The notes beneath the pieces were generated by a model. The model made no database searches. It saw only the letters and a list, made by a program, of their open reading frames with translations, and was not told the origin of the DNA. A stretch of 64,000 nucleotides of DNA from Castor canadensis (Eukaryota > Chordata > Mammalia > Rodentia > Castoridae), in contig NC_133397.1 in NCBI RefSeq assembly GCF_047511655.1, forward strand, positions 124,461,308-124,525,307, read 5' to 3'. The translations under genes were made by a program, and so were the position numbers. This document shows, one piece after another, positions 1 to 11,414 of the stretch (position 1 is its first letter; each line of letters opens with the position of its first letter).

Positions 1-79
1 GTGAATTTTGCAATGATTAGATTACAAAACACAGAGAAAAGATTAAAATGCCTAATTCTGGAAAGGATGTATTGTAACT

Positions 80-545
80 AACAGAAATGTGTATTTCTGC
101 TGGCAGTGAAAATCCCTCTGGAAAGCAATTTGGCATTGTGTTTCATGAGCCAGTAAAAATGCCCATAACCTGTCTCAGTAATTTCATTCCTGTGAGTCTG
201 TCGTCAAAAGTCATATAATTTAATAATCCCAGAAAGGATTAGTGCAGTGTTATTTATGATAGAAAAAACAACCTAAATATACAGCATTAAGGGAATGGTT
301 AAATGGATTATGGCTTACCAATTATATAGAATACCATGTAGTCATTAAATTATAATTACACACATTATGTAGCAATGAGAAAATGTTTATGATGGGATTT
401 TAAGTTTAAAAAGATGCAAATTATACCCTATGATTACTATTATGTAAAAAATCATATATGTAAATGTGTGGGATTAAAAGAGAATGTGGAAAAGTAAAAT
501 CTCGAATGTGCAGATTTGCGGTAATTAAATCATACATTTCAGTCA
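80..545 (+). mobile_element. Old L1M-class LINE fragment (ORF2 end/3' UTR)
   Basis: The order of phrases matches the 3' part of old mammalian L1 elements: a 'ggaaagcaatttggca' stretch, then 'aacaacctaaat', then 'gggaatggttaaatggattatgg', then a short A-rich tail region. It is heavily diverged with no open frame. The family is recognised by eye; the subfamily cannot be named. Confidence 0.65.
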
Positions 546-944
546 TTCCTTTGCCACTATCAAATGTTTAACGAGTACTTCTATACTACTTATTTATGTA
601 ATGAATTCTGAATCATAATGAGAAGAGCCATGAAGAACATCCAATAGGATTACTCTTTACTGAAATCCTATTATCTGCATGACCTGATCTGACCGAACTC
701 TATCTTAATTTTTGATGTCAAAATCATTCCTTCTTAATTGCTGTATTAAATTACTATTATTGCACATGATACCCATCTCTTAAACAAATACATTTTGAAA
801 TTTAATAAATCAGCCATAACATACTTCTCATTCATGAGACTAAAATGTGAACTTTAAATTTTCAGGTATATGATATCCGAATGTAGACATTGCTGAGTGG
901 TGGAGGCAAATCATCTGTGTCTTCATTGTTTAAAAGAAGATTAT
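546..944. other. Unassigned AT-rich non-coding DNA
   Basis: I see no gene, SINE or simple repeat here. It may continue the old L1M fragment upstream but is too diverged to tell. Confidence 0.5.
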
Positions 945-1258
945 GAGGCTGGGGCAGTGGTTCACATTTGTAATCCCAGCTATGGTGAAGTGGAGAGTAA
1001 GAGGATTGTGGTTCAAGTGAAGCCTGGGGAAAAAGTTAGTGACCCCAAATCAGAAAATAAGTGAAAGTAATGACTTATGCCTGTAATACCATCTGCACAG
1101 CAGGAATAGATAAAGGATCCCAGTTAGAGGCCAACCTGGAGCAAAACTTGTGAGACCCTACCTGAAAAATAGCTAAAGCAAAAAGACCTGGCAGTGTGAC
1201 TCAAGGGGTAAAGCTGCATGAGACCTGAGCTCAAATGCAGCACTGCCCAAAATAGCAG
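945..1258 (+). mobile_element. Composite SINE (B1-like plus ID-like)
   Basis: It starts with a 7SL/B1-like head ('gaggctggggcagtggttcaca...gtaatcccagct'). A second B1-like module carries 'gaggccaacctggagcaaaac' and 'tgagaccctacctgaaaaat'. A degraded ID-like tRNA-derived unit follows, ending in 'cagcactgccc'. The same three-part layout recurs in this window at 11415, 31272, 43085 and 61052. It is old, with many substitutions and no clean poly(A). Confidence 0.8.
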
Positions 1259-1512
1259 TATTTCTCATAACAGGGTCAGGCCGTCACGAGTTGGAGAGGA
1301 AAGTTTCTCCTGGCACGCAGTGAGTAGTGAGAGACACCTCATCTGGTTATATCCAGGACAGCTCCCACAATAGAGAAGTATCTGCCCTCAAATGGCTGAG
1401 AAACCCACGGGTGATCTCTGGGAAGGCTATGAGCAGGACAGTAGAGAAACCTCACCTTTAGTGCTATTTCCACTCATCGCCAAAAAGGATGGCCTCAATT
1501 TCACCAGTGAAT
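1259..1512. other. Unassigned non-coding DNA
   Basis: Nothing recognisable is seen. It contains a short pyrimidine/purine mix but no gene-like frame. Confidence 0.4.
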
Positions 1513-1600
1513 TTTGCCTGCGATTTCCTTATTTGTAAAATGAAGGTAGAATTTATTACACCTCACAGAACGATTTATAGAGTAAAGGGGAGCAGTGTTT
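1513..1600 (-). mobile_element. MIR-like SINE fragment
   Basis: The phrase 'tttccttatttgtaaaatgaagg', followed by a weak 'acctcacag', matches the antisense of the MIR core and 3' part. It is short and diverged. Confidence 0.5.
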
Positions 1601-1680
1601 TAAGAGCTAAAATGTAATATGAATATTATATCTTGCAGGCAATTACAATTACCAAAGATAATTACCAAATAGCTTATTCA

Positions 1681-1785
1681 CAATTTTTATTTTTTTTAAT
1701 TAAAAAAATTTGTTTCTTTTATTCATATGTGCATACAATGTTTGGGTCATTTCTCCCCCTCCCTGACCCCCCAGCCAATTTTTAT
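1681..1785 (-). mobile_element. Very short 5'-truncated L1 3' end with target-site duplication
   Basis: Positions 1691-1775 read as poly(T), then 'tttattcatatgtgcatacaatgtttgggtcatttctccccctccc'. This is the reverse complement of the L1 3' terminus seen at 53150-53230 and 6130-6180. The 10-base word CAATTTTTAT occurs at both edges (1681-1690 and 1776-1785), as expected for a target-site duplication. The inserted part is only about 85 bases. Confidence 0.75.
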
Positions 1786-2820
1786 ATTTTTAATTCGTCG
1801 TTTTTCCTCACTGAATATTAATGAAAGCCATAATAAAATAATGTCACTTTACTGATATTTCCAGATAAAACAATGAAGCTTCCTTCATCAGTTGTCTGTC
1901 CCATCCTGAGTTTTGCCTTTCTTCATTTTCTGAATTCTTGACGTAAACCACAAACACAACCAGGACCCTTTCATGACCATCCATCTTCCACCTCAAGCTA
2001 CCACTTCTTGTCTCCCATTTCATTTGCATGTTGATTGAGAACTAGACAGTTTTTGAGATATATGATGAAGAAGGAGCATTGTAGAGAATAAACTTCATGT
2101 CTCTTTCAGGAAGGGGGTGGCTGGGTGAACTGCAGGTGGGTAGATCTGACTGAGACATGAGGGTGGTGGCAGTCATGGCATCCAGTGCTAGTACAGGATG
2201 GAAGGCAAACCTGGCCGGAAATGGAACACAAGAGATAATCTAGCACATTGGCCCATCTCAGAAGGTTCAGTATGGAGCACAGCGGATCTGAGAGGCTTGC
2301 AGCGGGATACAACAGCAGAGCAGGAGATGAATGTTGTTTTGACAGATCCAAATAAGCAGCTGGCACTGAATAAATCCACCAGCAGTGGGCAGGAGCTCAG
2401 AAGTCACTGACAGGGTGGGATCTCTCTACCTGCCTCACACCTCCCCAACAAAAGAAAAAAAAAAGGATCTGATAAAAGTGAGACAGGACCCCATTCCTGG
2501 AATGATCAGAGTACATATTGTACTCGCTATCACAAGAAGCATGAAAACACGAGGATCAAGGCAGGACCTGAGTACCAAATTGAACATGAGATTAGGTCTG
2601 GCAGTAGTGATGAGTGATGAAGAAACAACTCAGGTTTCCTACTGAATTTATTTAACAAACACATGTAGAGCACTTACATGTCAAGCTATTCTGAAGTAAT
2701 TCAGAAACATTAATTCATTGATCCCTTGTAAGGGACTATAAGGTTTTTTAAAATCATCATTTCATCCTCAGTCCACATCACAGAATATGGCTCATTATAG
2801 GTCCTTAATAAAATTAATTT
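1786..2820. other. Unassigned non-coding DNA
   Basis: Several short open frames overlap on both strands near 2106-2645. None shows a recognisable domain, a splice pattern or protein-like composition. No repeat family is recognised. Confidence 0.4.
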
Positions 2821-2970
2821 GGAAAGAAGAAAATAAAGGAGAGAGGGTGGGATAGGAATGGAAGGAAAGGGAGGAGGGCAAAAGGGAGAGGGAAAACAGA
2901 GGAGGAAGGGAGCAGTAGGGGAGGTGGAGAGAAAGATGGAAATGAAAATAAGGAAAGAAGGGAAGATTAA
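2821..2970. repeat. GA-rich polypurine tract
   Basis: About 150 bases are almost entirely A and G on the + strand ('ggaagaaaataaaggagagagggtggg...'). The overlapping minus-strand open frame is a by-product of the low complexity. Confidence 0.8.
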
Positions 2971-3124
2971 AGAATGAGTCACTGTTCTTAAGACTCTAGG
3001 TTGACTCTACTTAAACGCTTCTTGCTTGCATCAAGACTGGATTGAGGGTCAGGCATGGAGCAATGAACACAGGTGAATAAGAATGTTACCTTTGAGGAGG
3101 GGATGGAGAAGGCAGTAGCAATGA

Positions 3125-3345
3125 ATGTCTGGTGTTTATTGTTCACTTACTACGCTAACTTTAGGCCATATAATCATCTTCATTAATACTGTAATTTTCA
3201 TGAATTCCTATGTTGCATGTAAGGAAAGTAACATGTAAGTTTAGTAACTTACTCTAGGTGACCCAGACCGTAAGGAGGAAAGCCAAAACTCAAAGTCAAG
3301 TGAGTCTCTGTTCTTTGACACGATGCTGAACGCTAGGCTAGGAGA
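3125..3345 (+). mobile_element. MIR SINE
   Basis: The sequence follows the sense MIR order: 'tgtttattgttcacttactacgctaact', 'ataatcatcttcattaata', 'aggaaagtaacatgtaagtttagtaacttactctaggtgaccc', then 'gtgagtctctgttctttgac'. It is diverged, as expected for a SINE of this age. Confidence 0.65.
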
Positions 3346-4683
3346 AGACAGCATCTGAGAAAGTAGGTCAAAAGGGGCTCTACTTTTGAAGCTGCAAATC
3401 TAGACCGCACTTTAAGCCATTGGTCTATTTATAAGTGCAAGAAGCACCTGGAACAGACTCCAGTGTAGTCAGCTTTTGTGAAAATGAGTCAGAAATAAAG
3501 GAATTTGAGGAGGAGAAGGTGGCAAGGCGAAGATAAAAGGTCTTGGAATTTTCAATACCTGCTTTAAAATCTTGCTGATGATTGTGAAAGGCAGAGAATA
3601 TTAAATAAACTCTGATGTAAGTAAAAAAAAATACAACAGCTTGAAACTAAAATAATTCAGAATCAATCTGGCAGAAATTTCAAAAACATGTTCAAATGGA
3701 ATGCACATTCATACACAAGTTATTTAGGCATTCTCTCTCTCCTTGGGGGAGAGGTTCTTAATTAATACCATCACCTTGGGGAGGGAGGAGACCTTCTTAA
3801 TAGTAAAATATTAGGTAACCCAAAATTGAGGAATTTGACATACTAGATAGTAAAAAATCCCTTTTAACAAAAACTCAGTGGCCTCACTGTTAGGTGTTTT
3901 GTTCATGGCATACCATCTTTAATGGTCTCTGTGACTGACATACTGATGATTCGTGAAATGCAGGAAGTAACCAACCTGACTGTTTTTTATTAACTCATCA
4001 ACCCAGGGTAGACACAGAAAAGTGTCTCATGGCCCAGAATCAGGTAGACTATCTTTCCTCACCTCCAGATAAGCATCTTTGAAAAGTCATGATTTACTTG
4101 AATGATACCGTGTCTGCTCCAGGAGGGAAAAATTTTAATTCTACAGTTAGAGGATATCCTAGGCTGGTAGACAGGGCTGAACTCAGACAACAAGGTGAAA
4201 GAGATTCTCTTCAACCCTTTTTCCACGTGTCCAAACTCAGAGTTTTGCTATAATCTTGCCTGCCACTTTCAGCCTTCTAATTCCTCCACCTCAAAACTTA
4301 GTAATTTATTGATTCATTCCTTTAAGACTAAGCTTTCAGCCTTAGTATACCATTGGCACTCAGCAATGCTGGCCGTCTCAGTGGGGAAGGAGTGTCTTAA
4401 GAGAAATCGCCTGTTAGATGCACAAGGGTCTTCCAAATAGACAATGAAATATGCAGAATGTTGTAAATTTCTGCATCGCAACACAAGATCCTTACATGTT
4501 GTGGTTCCAAAATAGTCAAATAACAAAATCCCAGCTAGGTGGCACTACGTTTCAAGTAAACAAATAAATGTTAAACAGCACTGCGATAAGTCGGCTGGGA
4601 AATCTGCAACGCAGAAAATGGCCCCCAAATCAAAAGAGGCAATTAACCAAGCTTAACATAAACAATGTTTTATGGGCATACTT
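3346..4683. other. Unassigned non-coding DNA
   Basis: I see no gene and no clear repeat. Short open frames on both strands at 4195-4526 overlap one another and have no family resemblance. Confidence 0.4.
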
Positions 4684-4870
4684 CTGCTAACTTTAGCAAA
4701 CTGAAATACAGACAGCCAGTTATCTTTGGATTTCAGAGAAATAATGCACCATTATTTAGTGTAAGTATGTCCCAAATACTGCATAGGATATACTTACACT
4801 AAAAGTATTCATTGTTTACCTAAAATTTAGAGTTGAGTGAGAATCCTGTGTTTTATCTGGTGACCCTGTA
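4684..4870. mobile_element. MER53-type palindromic DNA transposon with miR-1302-like hairpin
   Basis: The element is a long imperfect palindrome. Its core is a stem of 18 bases per arm with one mismatch (4755-4772 against 4786-4803) around a 13-base loop. Flanking halves mirror each other: 'tttagcaaa...gccagtt...tttcagagaaataatg' on the left, and 'tattcattgtttacctaaaattt...catcctgtg-ttttatctggtgaccctgta' on the right. This is the layout of MER53, the short inverted-repeat element from which the miR-1302 family is known to derive. The right arm (4788-4803) corresponds to the miR-1302-type mature region but differs at several positions. Whether it is expressed cannot be judged. Confidence 0.7.
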
Positions 4871-6019
4871 TATACATGTACTATATGCCCACCATTTTTT
4901 TTGACATTAAAATACATTTTCCTGTCTCTTGGCTCACATTCAAATCCCCATCCTCCTGTTTGCTCACTCCCAAGTTTCTCTGGAAGTCTGCTGCGAGATA
5001 CCCCAGCATCTTCTGAGGCACCACACTGCCCTTTGGGTGTCTCTCACACCCACCAGACATCTCTAGCTTCCTATTAACCCCTCAGCTTCAGCTAAGCACT
5101 GCCACTCTGTCGTGGTTCCAGGCACTAAGATAGCCCTCCTAATGGGTGCCACCTGCATCAGGAACTACCTTATCCACTCATGTTTGCTGTTCCTTCTCCA
5201 GGGATTGTCACCTCAAGCCAGGTAAGTTGTCACTTCAACAAAGCACTGGAGCTTGGCTGCATTTTCTGCACTAGACAGAAGGACTCTCGACCTGTTCGAT
5301 TTACACCTTTGTATATGAACCCCAAAGAACTTTTGCTTGTGCTCCAGTGTCCTAAAGAGTTTTAAGTGACAGTAAATGTAATAGCACTTTTAAATATTTA
5401 CTTCCAGCTCATACATCCTATGTCTAAATGTGGACATAATTCCATATGTCCCAAAGTATTAGGGTTTGAGTTGTATTTGGGACTGCATTTAGAGATCAGT
5501 CCTCCAAATGCATGGTATCATACCCTACTCTTCTATGAAGGAAGCATTTTTACTAAGTGAGTTATTTTACTTCCTTCTCCCAAGAAGAATTTTCTACCAG
5601 AAAATTCCACAATCCCTAGAAATGATCCCTTTTGGTGGATAATACTACTTGATAATATTTAATGCTTGCACAATCCAGTGAGTGAGCTGCTATTTCTCAC
5701 CCTTTGCAATAAGGTCCTTGTGATCAGAATTAACTTACAGATTTGAGAAATAAGTCTCCCTCATAATCACCTGCTGCTCTCTGCCTCACCAATTTCATCT
5801 TAGGAGTGTGCCCAGATCTTTCTTGCATTTACTTTACCTTGGTTGTTTCACCGTACAGAGAATGGTCACCCCAAGGCGGTACTCATCATCACCAAGTTTT
5901 GTTTAATGTCATTCTTTAGACAGGTTTCCCTAATCCCTTTCTGTGGCAACTTTCATATTTGTTGAAGGAATAAAGGCATCTAAAATCCACATCAACTAGC
6001 AAAACTGCTATGTCTTTCT
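4871..6019. other. Unassigned non-coding DNA
   Basis: The stretch is pyrimidine-leaning with no recognised repeat or exon. Short open frames at 5180-5560 show no family features. Confidence 0.4.
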
Positions 6020-6186
6020 TACTATTGCTTATGTCTTCTCTTCAACAAAATTAGAGAAGAGAACAGAACAGGTTCTGCCTGAAAGCAAGGGAGTCGTCGG
6101 GGGGAGAGGGAGGACATGAGGGGCAGGGGGAGAAATGGCCCCAACAATGTGTGCACATATGAATAAATGAATAAAGAAAAAAATAA
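6020..6186 (+). mobile_element. 5'-truncated L1 3' end
   Basis: It matches the 3' end of the full-length L1 at 53055-53250: 'cttatgtcttctcttcaacaaaattagagaag', a G-rich block (6094-6133), 'gaaatggccccaa', 'gtgcacatatgaataaatgaataaag', then an A-rich tail. Only the last roughly 165 bases are present. Confidence 0.85.
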
Positions 6187-6293
6187 AGCCCACACCTTGA
6201 AAGGCATCCTATAATGAAATCAAGGGACATTTACAAAATCCCATTTTCTTAGCTACAGAAAATATGAGAATATTTTAGAAGATACTTTATAAG

Positions 6294-6294
<1 letters not shown>

Positions 6295-6340
<46 letters not shown>
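6295..6340. repeat. (CA)23 microsatellite
   Basis: Forty-six bases of uninterrupted CA repeat. It is long and pure enough to be polymorphic. Confidence 0.97.
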
Positions 6341-6341
<1 letters not shown>

Positions 6342-7859
6342 CCCTTACAGAAGTATTAATAAAGACTAGGAAATCTGGTGGCATTGTTTAATGTTGAAGA
6401 GAAAGAAAAGAGCAGGGAAAAGATGGTTTTTTTCACCCAAGGTAAAACTTGGTCACTTGATAATTTTGCTTAGATAGGGCCTCTTCAGGATGCCTACTTA
6501 ATTGAATGCAATTGGAATCCAGTTTTCTATATGTACAGGCTTCATAATGATGAAATTTCTAGAAACATCTCATTATATATTTCAAGATCACTCCTTTAGT
6601 CACCCCTTGGGGGTTCTAGTGCTATTGTTCTATTGGACCCAGATGTGAAATATTCTGGTACTTAAAACTTACTTGCCACTAAAATCTGGGATTATAAACT
6701 CAAACACCCAAAAGAGGAGGAAGATGAGGAAAGTGAGTGATTTCTTAGTCTTATGAGAATATGTTTTCATTCATGAATGATGGTGCATGCCCAGATAAAG
6801 GGGTAGAAGATGCTATTTGCAGTTCTTGTCAATTGTTGCCATACCAGAATTCAGCCCCTGAGATGCTAGTTCATCTACTTTGTTGAGAGAAACCAGAGAT
6901 CTGGATCTTTATGAGAAACTTTTTTTTTTGGAGGGGAGAGGCTTGATTTTTATAAACTGTTTTAGGTTATATAGGTTGTGTGTGTTCGCCCAAGGCAGCA
7001 TGCTGGCAATTGATCTCCAACACTAAGATAACAATCCTAACATTATTCTTCTGAAAATGTATGCAACAGCCTTTGACTTTTTAAGACCTTTGCTTTCTGT
7101 TAGGGTGCATTAGTCTGCCAGACTGTGTGGGGCAAGCAACGTGTCAGGTGACACCCTCGATTAACAGTGATGAAAGCTCTTTCTCTCAGTTGTGTGAATG
7201 CCCAAGGCAGTCTCAGATATTAACAGCATTATGTGTTAGAACAACTTTGCCTTTCTTGTGGGTCATTTATTCATTTTTTAATATTGGGGCTCTCTGTGTT
7301 TTTTCTTTATCACAGATCTTCTTGCTTTCTTTTCAGCTTTTGGCATTTGAGCCACTGATATAGCTTAGCTGTATTATCAAATAAAAATTATTCCCAGCTA
7401 TCTAATCTGTGGAGTGTAGGGCACAGTGTAATAATCTAGTATACAATGTTAACTTACCCAATAATCTGATGTATCGTGTTTAATTGGGCTCATCCGTAAT
7501 GCTCAAATAACATGCTATACATCCCATACCAGAACTACTGATTGTGCTATAAAATGATCTCGTAAACCCAGCCCTTTTCCACACCAGGTCAATTTCTATC
7601 ACTTTAATCCCTGCTTTCCCATTACAGCAAACTTCCAGTGCTTTCCTGACCTAAAATCTCATGTCCATTTCCAATCATTCGTACTACTGCTCAATAGTGT
7701 AATAGAGTCCTGGTTTCATCGTGATCAGAAAACCAATCACAGTCAGTTGCCAACAGAACAAACTATCTGCCAAGATGTGTGCGGATGATCAGAAAGCTGG
7801 ATGATGCCAGCTTTTTGCATTCTCCCAGCAGTTTGACATGAAATCCCAATTCTGCAGAG
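6341..7859. other. Unassigned non-coding DNA
   Basis: No gene or clear repeat is seen. A short T-run lies near 6920. The open frame at 7127-7363 shows no recognisable domain. Confidence 0.4.
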
Positions 7860-8170
7860 ACTCATCTTTCACACCTCCCTGACCACGTGTTCACCCTGTG
7901 TACTACTTCTGGTCATCTTTTCTGCTCTCTACACTCAAAGTATCCTTCAGATGCTGATCAAACATCTGTTCTGTTTGATGATAGCCTCAACAAGCCGAGG
8001 TAGCAAGTCACTACCTTTCTTGTGCTATTTGTCTTTATACAGCATTCGTTGTATCTTGTTAGAAATTTTTGTCTCTTATTTTCCTGAGATTGTAAGGTAG
8101 ACAGGAACCATGTGCTGTTCATTGATGTACACTACTTACTCAAGAAATGAAAATTCAAAGTAGAAGACAT
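7860..8170 (+). mobile_element. Possible L2 LINE 3' fragment
   Basis: The order 'cacctccctgaccac', then 'gtctttatacagcattcgttgtatctt', then 'gagattgtaaggtagacaggaacc' resembles the sense 3' region of L2. It is weakly conserved. Confidence 0.45.
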
Positions 8171-8254
8171 TCATTAATATCAGTATATTTCCATATAAAC
8201 TAATTAATTATTTCAAGGTTCTTTAGTAATACAGCATCATGAGTAATAGCTAGG

Positions 8255-8370
8255 ATGTGGAAAACAAGATTTGAGTTCAAATTCCAGAACTGACACATTC
8301 TCTGGGTAAGTTTTAAGCAAGTCAGTTTAGCAGTCATGGGCTCAGTTTCTCAGGTTATATACTTTGTACG
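8255..8370 (-). mobile_element. MIR-like SINE fragment
   Basis: It reads as antisense MIR: 'gagttcaaattccagaactgacac', 'gtaagttttaagcaagtcagttt', 'ctcagtttctcagg'. Confidence 0.55.
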
Positions 8371-8384
8371 ATGTTATTAAGAAA

Positions 8385-9260
8385 ATGAAGGGGCCATCCA
8401 GAACTGGGAGAAAATAATTGGAACACAATATGCATGACAAAGGCAGAATATTAAAAAGAGATCCTTTACAACTTAATAATACACATAAACTCACAAAATG
8501 ATTTGATCAGGTATTACATTAACAAATGAACATGCAAGAATGGCAAATAAGTATGGAACGAAATGTTTCCTATCTTTATGTATCACGGAAAGACAATTAG
8601 AACCACAGGGAGGTAACATACACACTCAATAGAATCGTGGACATCCGAGAGGTAACAAAAAGTCTGGCTATCTCCTATGTTATTGGGTATGTGGATAATA
8701 ACTGGAGCTCTTATTCATCACTGTCGAGAAGAAAAAAATGGTGTCATGACTTTGGCAAATAGTTTCATAAACACACTGGCCATACCCAGGTATCTACCCA
8801 AGAGAAACAAAAATATATGTCCACTCAGAGATTTGCACATGAATGTTCATAGAAACTTTATTTCCCATGGTCTCAAACGAGGTACAGTCCAAATGTCCAC
8901 CAACAGTTAAATAAAAAACCAAGTGTGCTATGTGTTCGGTGAAAAGAGCTCAGTGAAAAGGAGGAAAGAATTAACAACACATACAGCCTTGATGAAGATG
9001 AAAATCACTATTCTGAGTGAAATAAGTCAAGTAAAAATTATACCTCCTCTTTATTTCATTTTTATAATATTAGAGAAAATGCACACTAATTTACAGTGAC
9101 AAAATAAACCAGCAGTTTCTCGGGGATGGGAGTGATGAAGGTTACATCATAAAAGAAAACTTATGGGGTGATGGATACACCCTCTAGCTTTATCGTGGTA
9201 TGCATATGTGGAATAAAACCACATTCAACTGTATGTATGTTTTGTACTTAATTTTATCTT
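8385..9260 (+). mobile_element. Old L1M-class LINE fragment (ORF2 end plus 3' UTR)
   Basis: Phrases in sense order match old L1M elements: 'agatcctttacaactta', 'aatggcaaataagtatg', 'tacccaagagaaacaaaaatatatgtccac', 'ggtacagtccaaatgtccaccaacagtt', 'ctattctgagtgaaataagtcaagtaaaaa', 'aaccagcagtttctcggggatggg', 'cttatggggtgatggatacac'. It has many lesions and no usable open frame. The short frame at 8677-8910 is a remnant of it. Confidence 0.8.
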
Positions 9261-9877
9261 AACATAGTTATTGAAGAGGCAGCTGTCACTAGCTGATAAA
9301 CTAAAAAGAATTGTCAGAGGAGATTATTTTAATTACTTCTCTTTTTAGTCATCCTCTGTCCAATCACTCAGGAAAACTGGAATGTAAGTGGCCATACTGC
9401 CACCTAGCATGGATTAATGCTACGAGGGACAAAGTACCAGGGAACAGACTGGCCCAGCATCCTCAGTGCTGAGGACTTAGCAAGGCACGTGCATTGTGTG
9501 GTTCTGGTGTTCATGAGGGATTTCTACTGATCTCATGGAAAGCCAACTGGATGCAAGTGTGGTGGTCAGAATTCTATGTGTGGCCGGGCACAAGGAAAAG
9601 AAGCTGACCAGCTTATAGAGCAACTGAAGCCTGGAGCTGCTGCCATGTGCTACAAAAAACTCGACTACCCAATCAGTCCTTGGGCTAAACACTCTGTGAG
9701 ATAGCAATGGGTGTATTTAACTTGTGAAAATGATACTGTTCTTATATTCTGGTGGGGTGGGAAGAGAGAGAAAGAGAGAAAGAGAGAGCAAGAGAATAAA
9801 ATAAAATTGACAGGCAGGGGAAGAGGGAGAAAATAATATTCTCTACTATATTAAAAAATGAAGATTTATAAAACCAA
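9261..9877. other. Unassigned non-coding DNA with a GA-rich patch
   Basis: A GA-rich stretch lies at about 9757-9795. The rest is unassigned. The minus-strand frame at 9477-9707 shows no protein-family features. Confidence 0.4.
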
Positions 9878-10018
9878 ACCAAGAGTGTTAGTGCACACCT
9901 GTAATCCCAGCACTTGGAAGGGTGAGGAAGGAGGATTATGAGTTCAAGACCAGCCTAGGCTATATAGTGAGACTCTGTCTCAAAACATTGTGAAGCAAGA
10001 CAAAACTTTAAAAAACCA
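9878..10018 (+). mobile_element. B1-like SINE
   Basis: A single 7SL-derived module carries 'gtgcacacctgtaatcccagcacttggaag', 'aggattatgagttcaagaccagcctaggctatatagtgagactctgtctcaaaa' and an A-rich end. It is one of the best-preserved B1-like copies in the window. Confidence 0.85.
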
Positions 10019-10427
10019 AAGTTCAGCATTTCATTCATAGCGTATACTCCCCAAGGAAGATATAAGAACGGAGAGCATCTGAAGTTTCTTTAGTAAACGT
10101 TTAGCCATTTTGACTCCATGTTTGTCTCCTAGGGTGAGCACTAAGTGTCATCAACTGTTTAAGGACATAAGACTTAATTTTTTAATAATATGACCCATAA
10201 ATGCTACCCAGTTACTTCATCTTGTGCTCGACAGGAGAAGCAGACAGCTGTCTATTGTACTTTCTAAGAGATGGTATGTAAATCTATGTGCTACGGGATT
10301 TTCAGTGAATTTTGAGCATATATGGTTCATGTCTTAAATGCTAATTTTAGAACTACCCACCACACAAAAGCACTCCAGCACCACCACTGCCATGATCACC
10401 ACCAACACTTTAAACTTTTTGTTTTAC

Positions 10428-10502
10428 CTGGCTAAGCTCAGTGGTACAGGGCTTGCCTAACACGTACAAGACCTTCAGTTTGATCCCCAGCACCGCAAAA
10501 AA
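10428..10502 (+). mobile_element. ID-type SINE
   Basis: A short tRNA-Ala-derived SINE. 'ctaagctcagtggtacagggcttgcctaacacgtacaagacc' keeps the A-box region, and 'agtttgatccccagcaccgc' plus As keeps the B-box region and tail. Confidence 0.75.
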
Positions 10503-11414
10503 TGTTGTTTTCTTATATTAATTATTCAGAATTTCTGTAGCATATTTTCCTGAAACTAAAAAAAAAGGTATGCCACTTTAAAATTTTCCTTTTCGGGGGA
10601 AATATTACTAAAAATAACAAATCACAATTCAGTTCACGATCAAGTAGCTAGTATTGGAGTTGCCCTCATGTAATAAAGAATTATAAAACCAGAAAAAAAA
10701 ACTTTTCAGATATTGACCAATAAAAAACACAAGGCTGTCACCCTTGGAGGAAAGAAAGTTTACTAGGTCAGTTGTCCAGTTGCTTTGGCTTTCTGTCTGG
10801 GAAAGACTTATGAATCATTTTTCAGAAAACTGAACAAGAACAGAACAGCTATCTGGCCTGATGGAGGAAGAGATGCCCTGGTAGGAAAAGAATGGATAGT
10901 AGAGTTTGGGACATCTGGAATGACTAGGGCAGAGTCCCAAAGACGTAGAGATTCCTGCAATGTTGTTGGCAGAATGCTAAGTTGTGCAAATGTGGGGCAT
11001 GTTTCTGTGAAAACAAGCAAAGAACAACTTCTCTGGGACTGAGAGGTGAACAGGGATTGTAGGGCCCTCACAGTGCTAGGCAAACACTTGGCATTCTCAT
11101 CCTGCCGGATGGAAAGACCTTCATAAACAACCTTAGCATTCAGTTGTGAAGCAAGAAATCCACGTCTGGGGAGTTAGGACCATTGCCTGAGAGTGAAGCC
11201 CACCCTCAGGATTAATGAGAGCAAGGCATTCTGTCGCAAACTTAACCATTGGTCAAAATAGAGCTCCCTCTAGGGAGGAAAAGGATGTATCCCAGAAGAT
11301 CTATGATATACAATTTCTAACATTCTGCATACAATCAACTACTATTGTAAACAAGAAGCAAGAAGATAAGATCCATCATCAACAGAAAATTGGCCAATAG
11401 AAGGTCCACAAATG
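10503..11414. other. Unassigned non-coding DNA
   Basis: Two overlapping frames on opposite strands (10785-11042 and 10808-11083) have no recognisable motifs. No repeat is identified. It may be an unrecognised old LTR. Confidence 0.4.

Noticed and set aside
5972-6208. 9-base match AAAGGCATC on both sides of the L1 tail at 6020-6186, as a target duplication
   Set aside because: The right copy is about 13 bases beyond the A-rich tail and the left copy is about 40 bases before recognisable L1 sequence, so the match may be chance.
6295-6340. Regular repeats that could suggest an array such as CRISPR
   Set aside because: All regular repeats in the window are microsatellites, minisatellites or SINEs; no repeat-spacer pattern exists and the DNA is eukaryotic.
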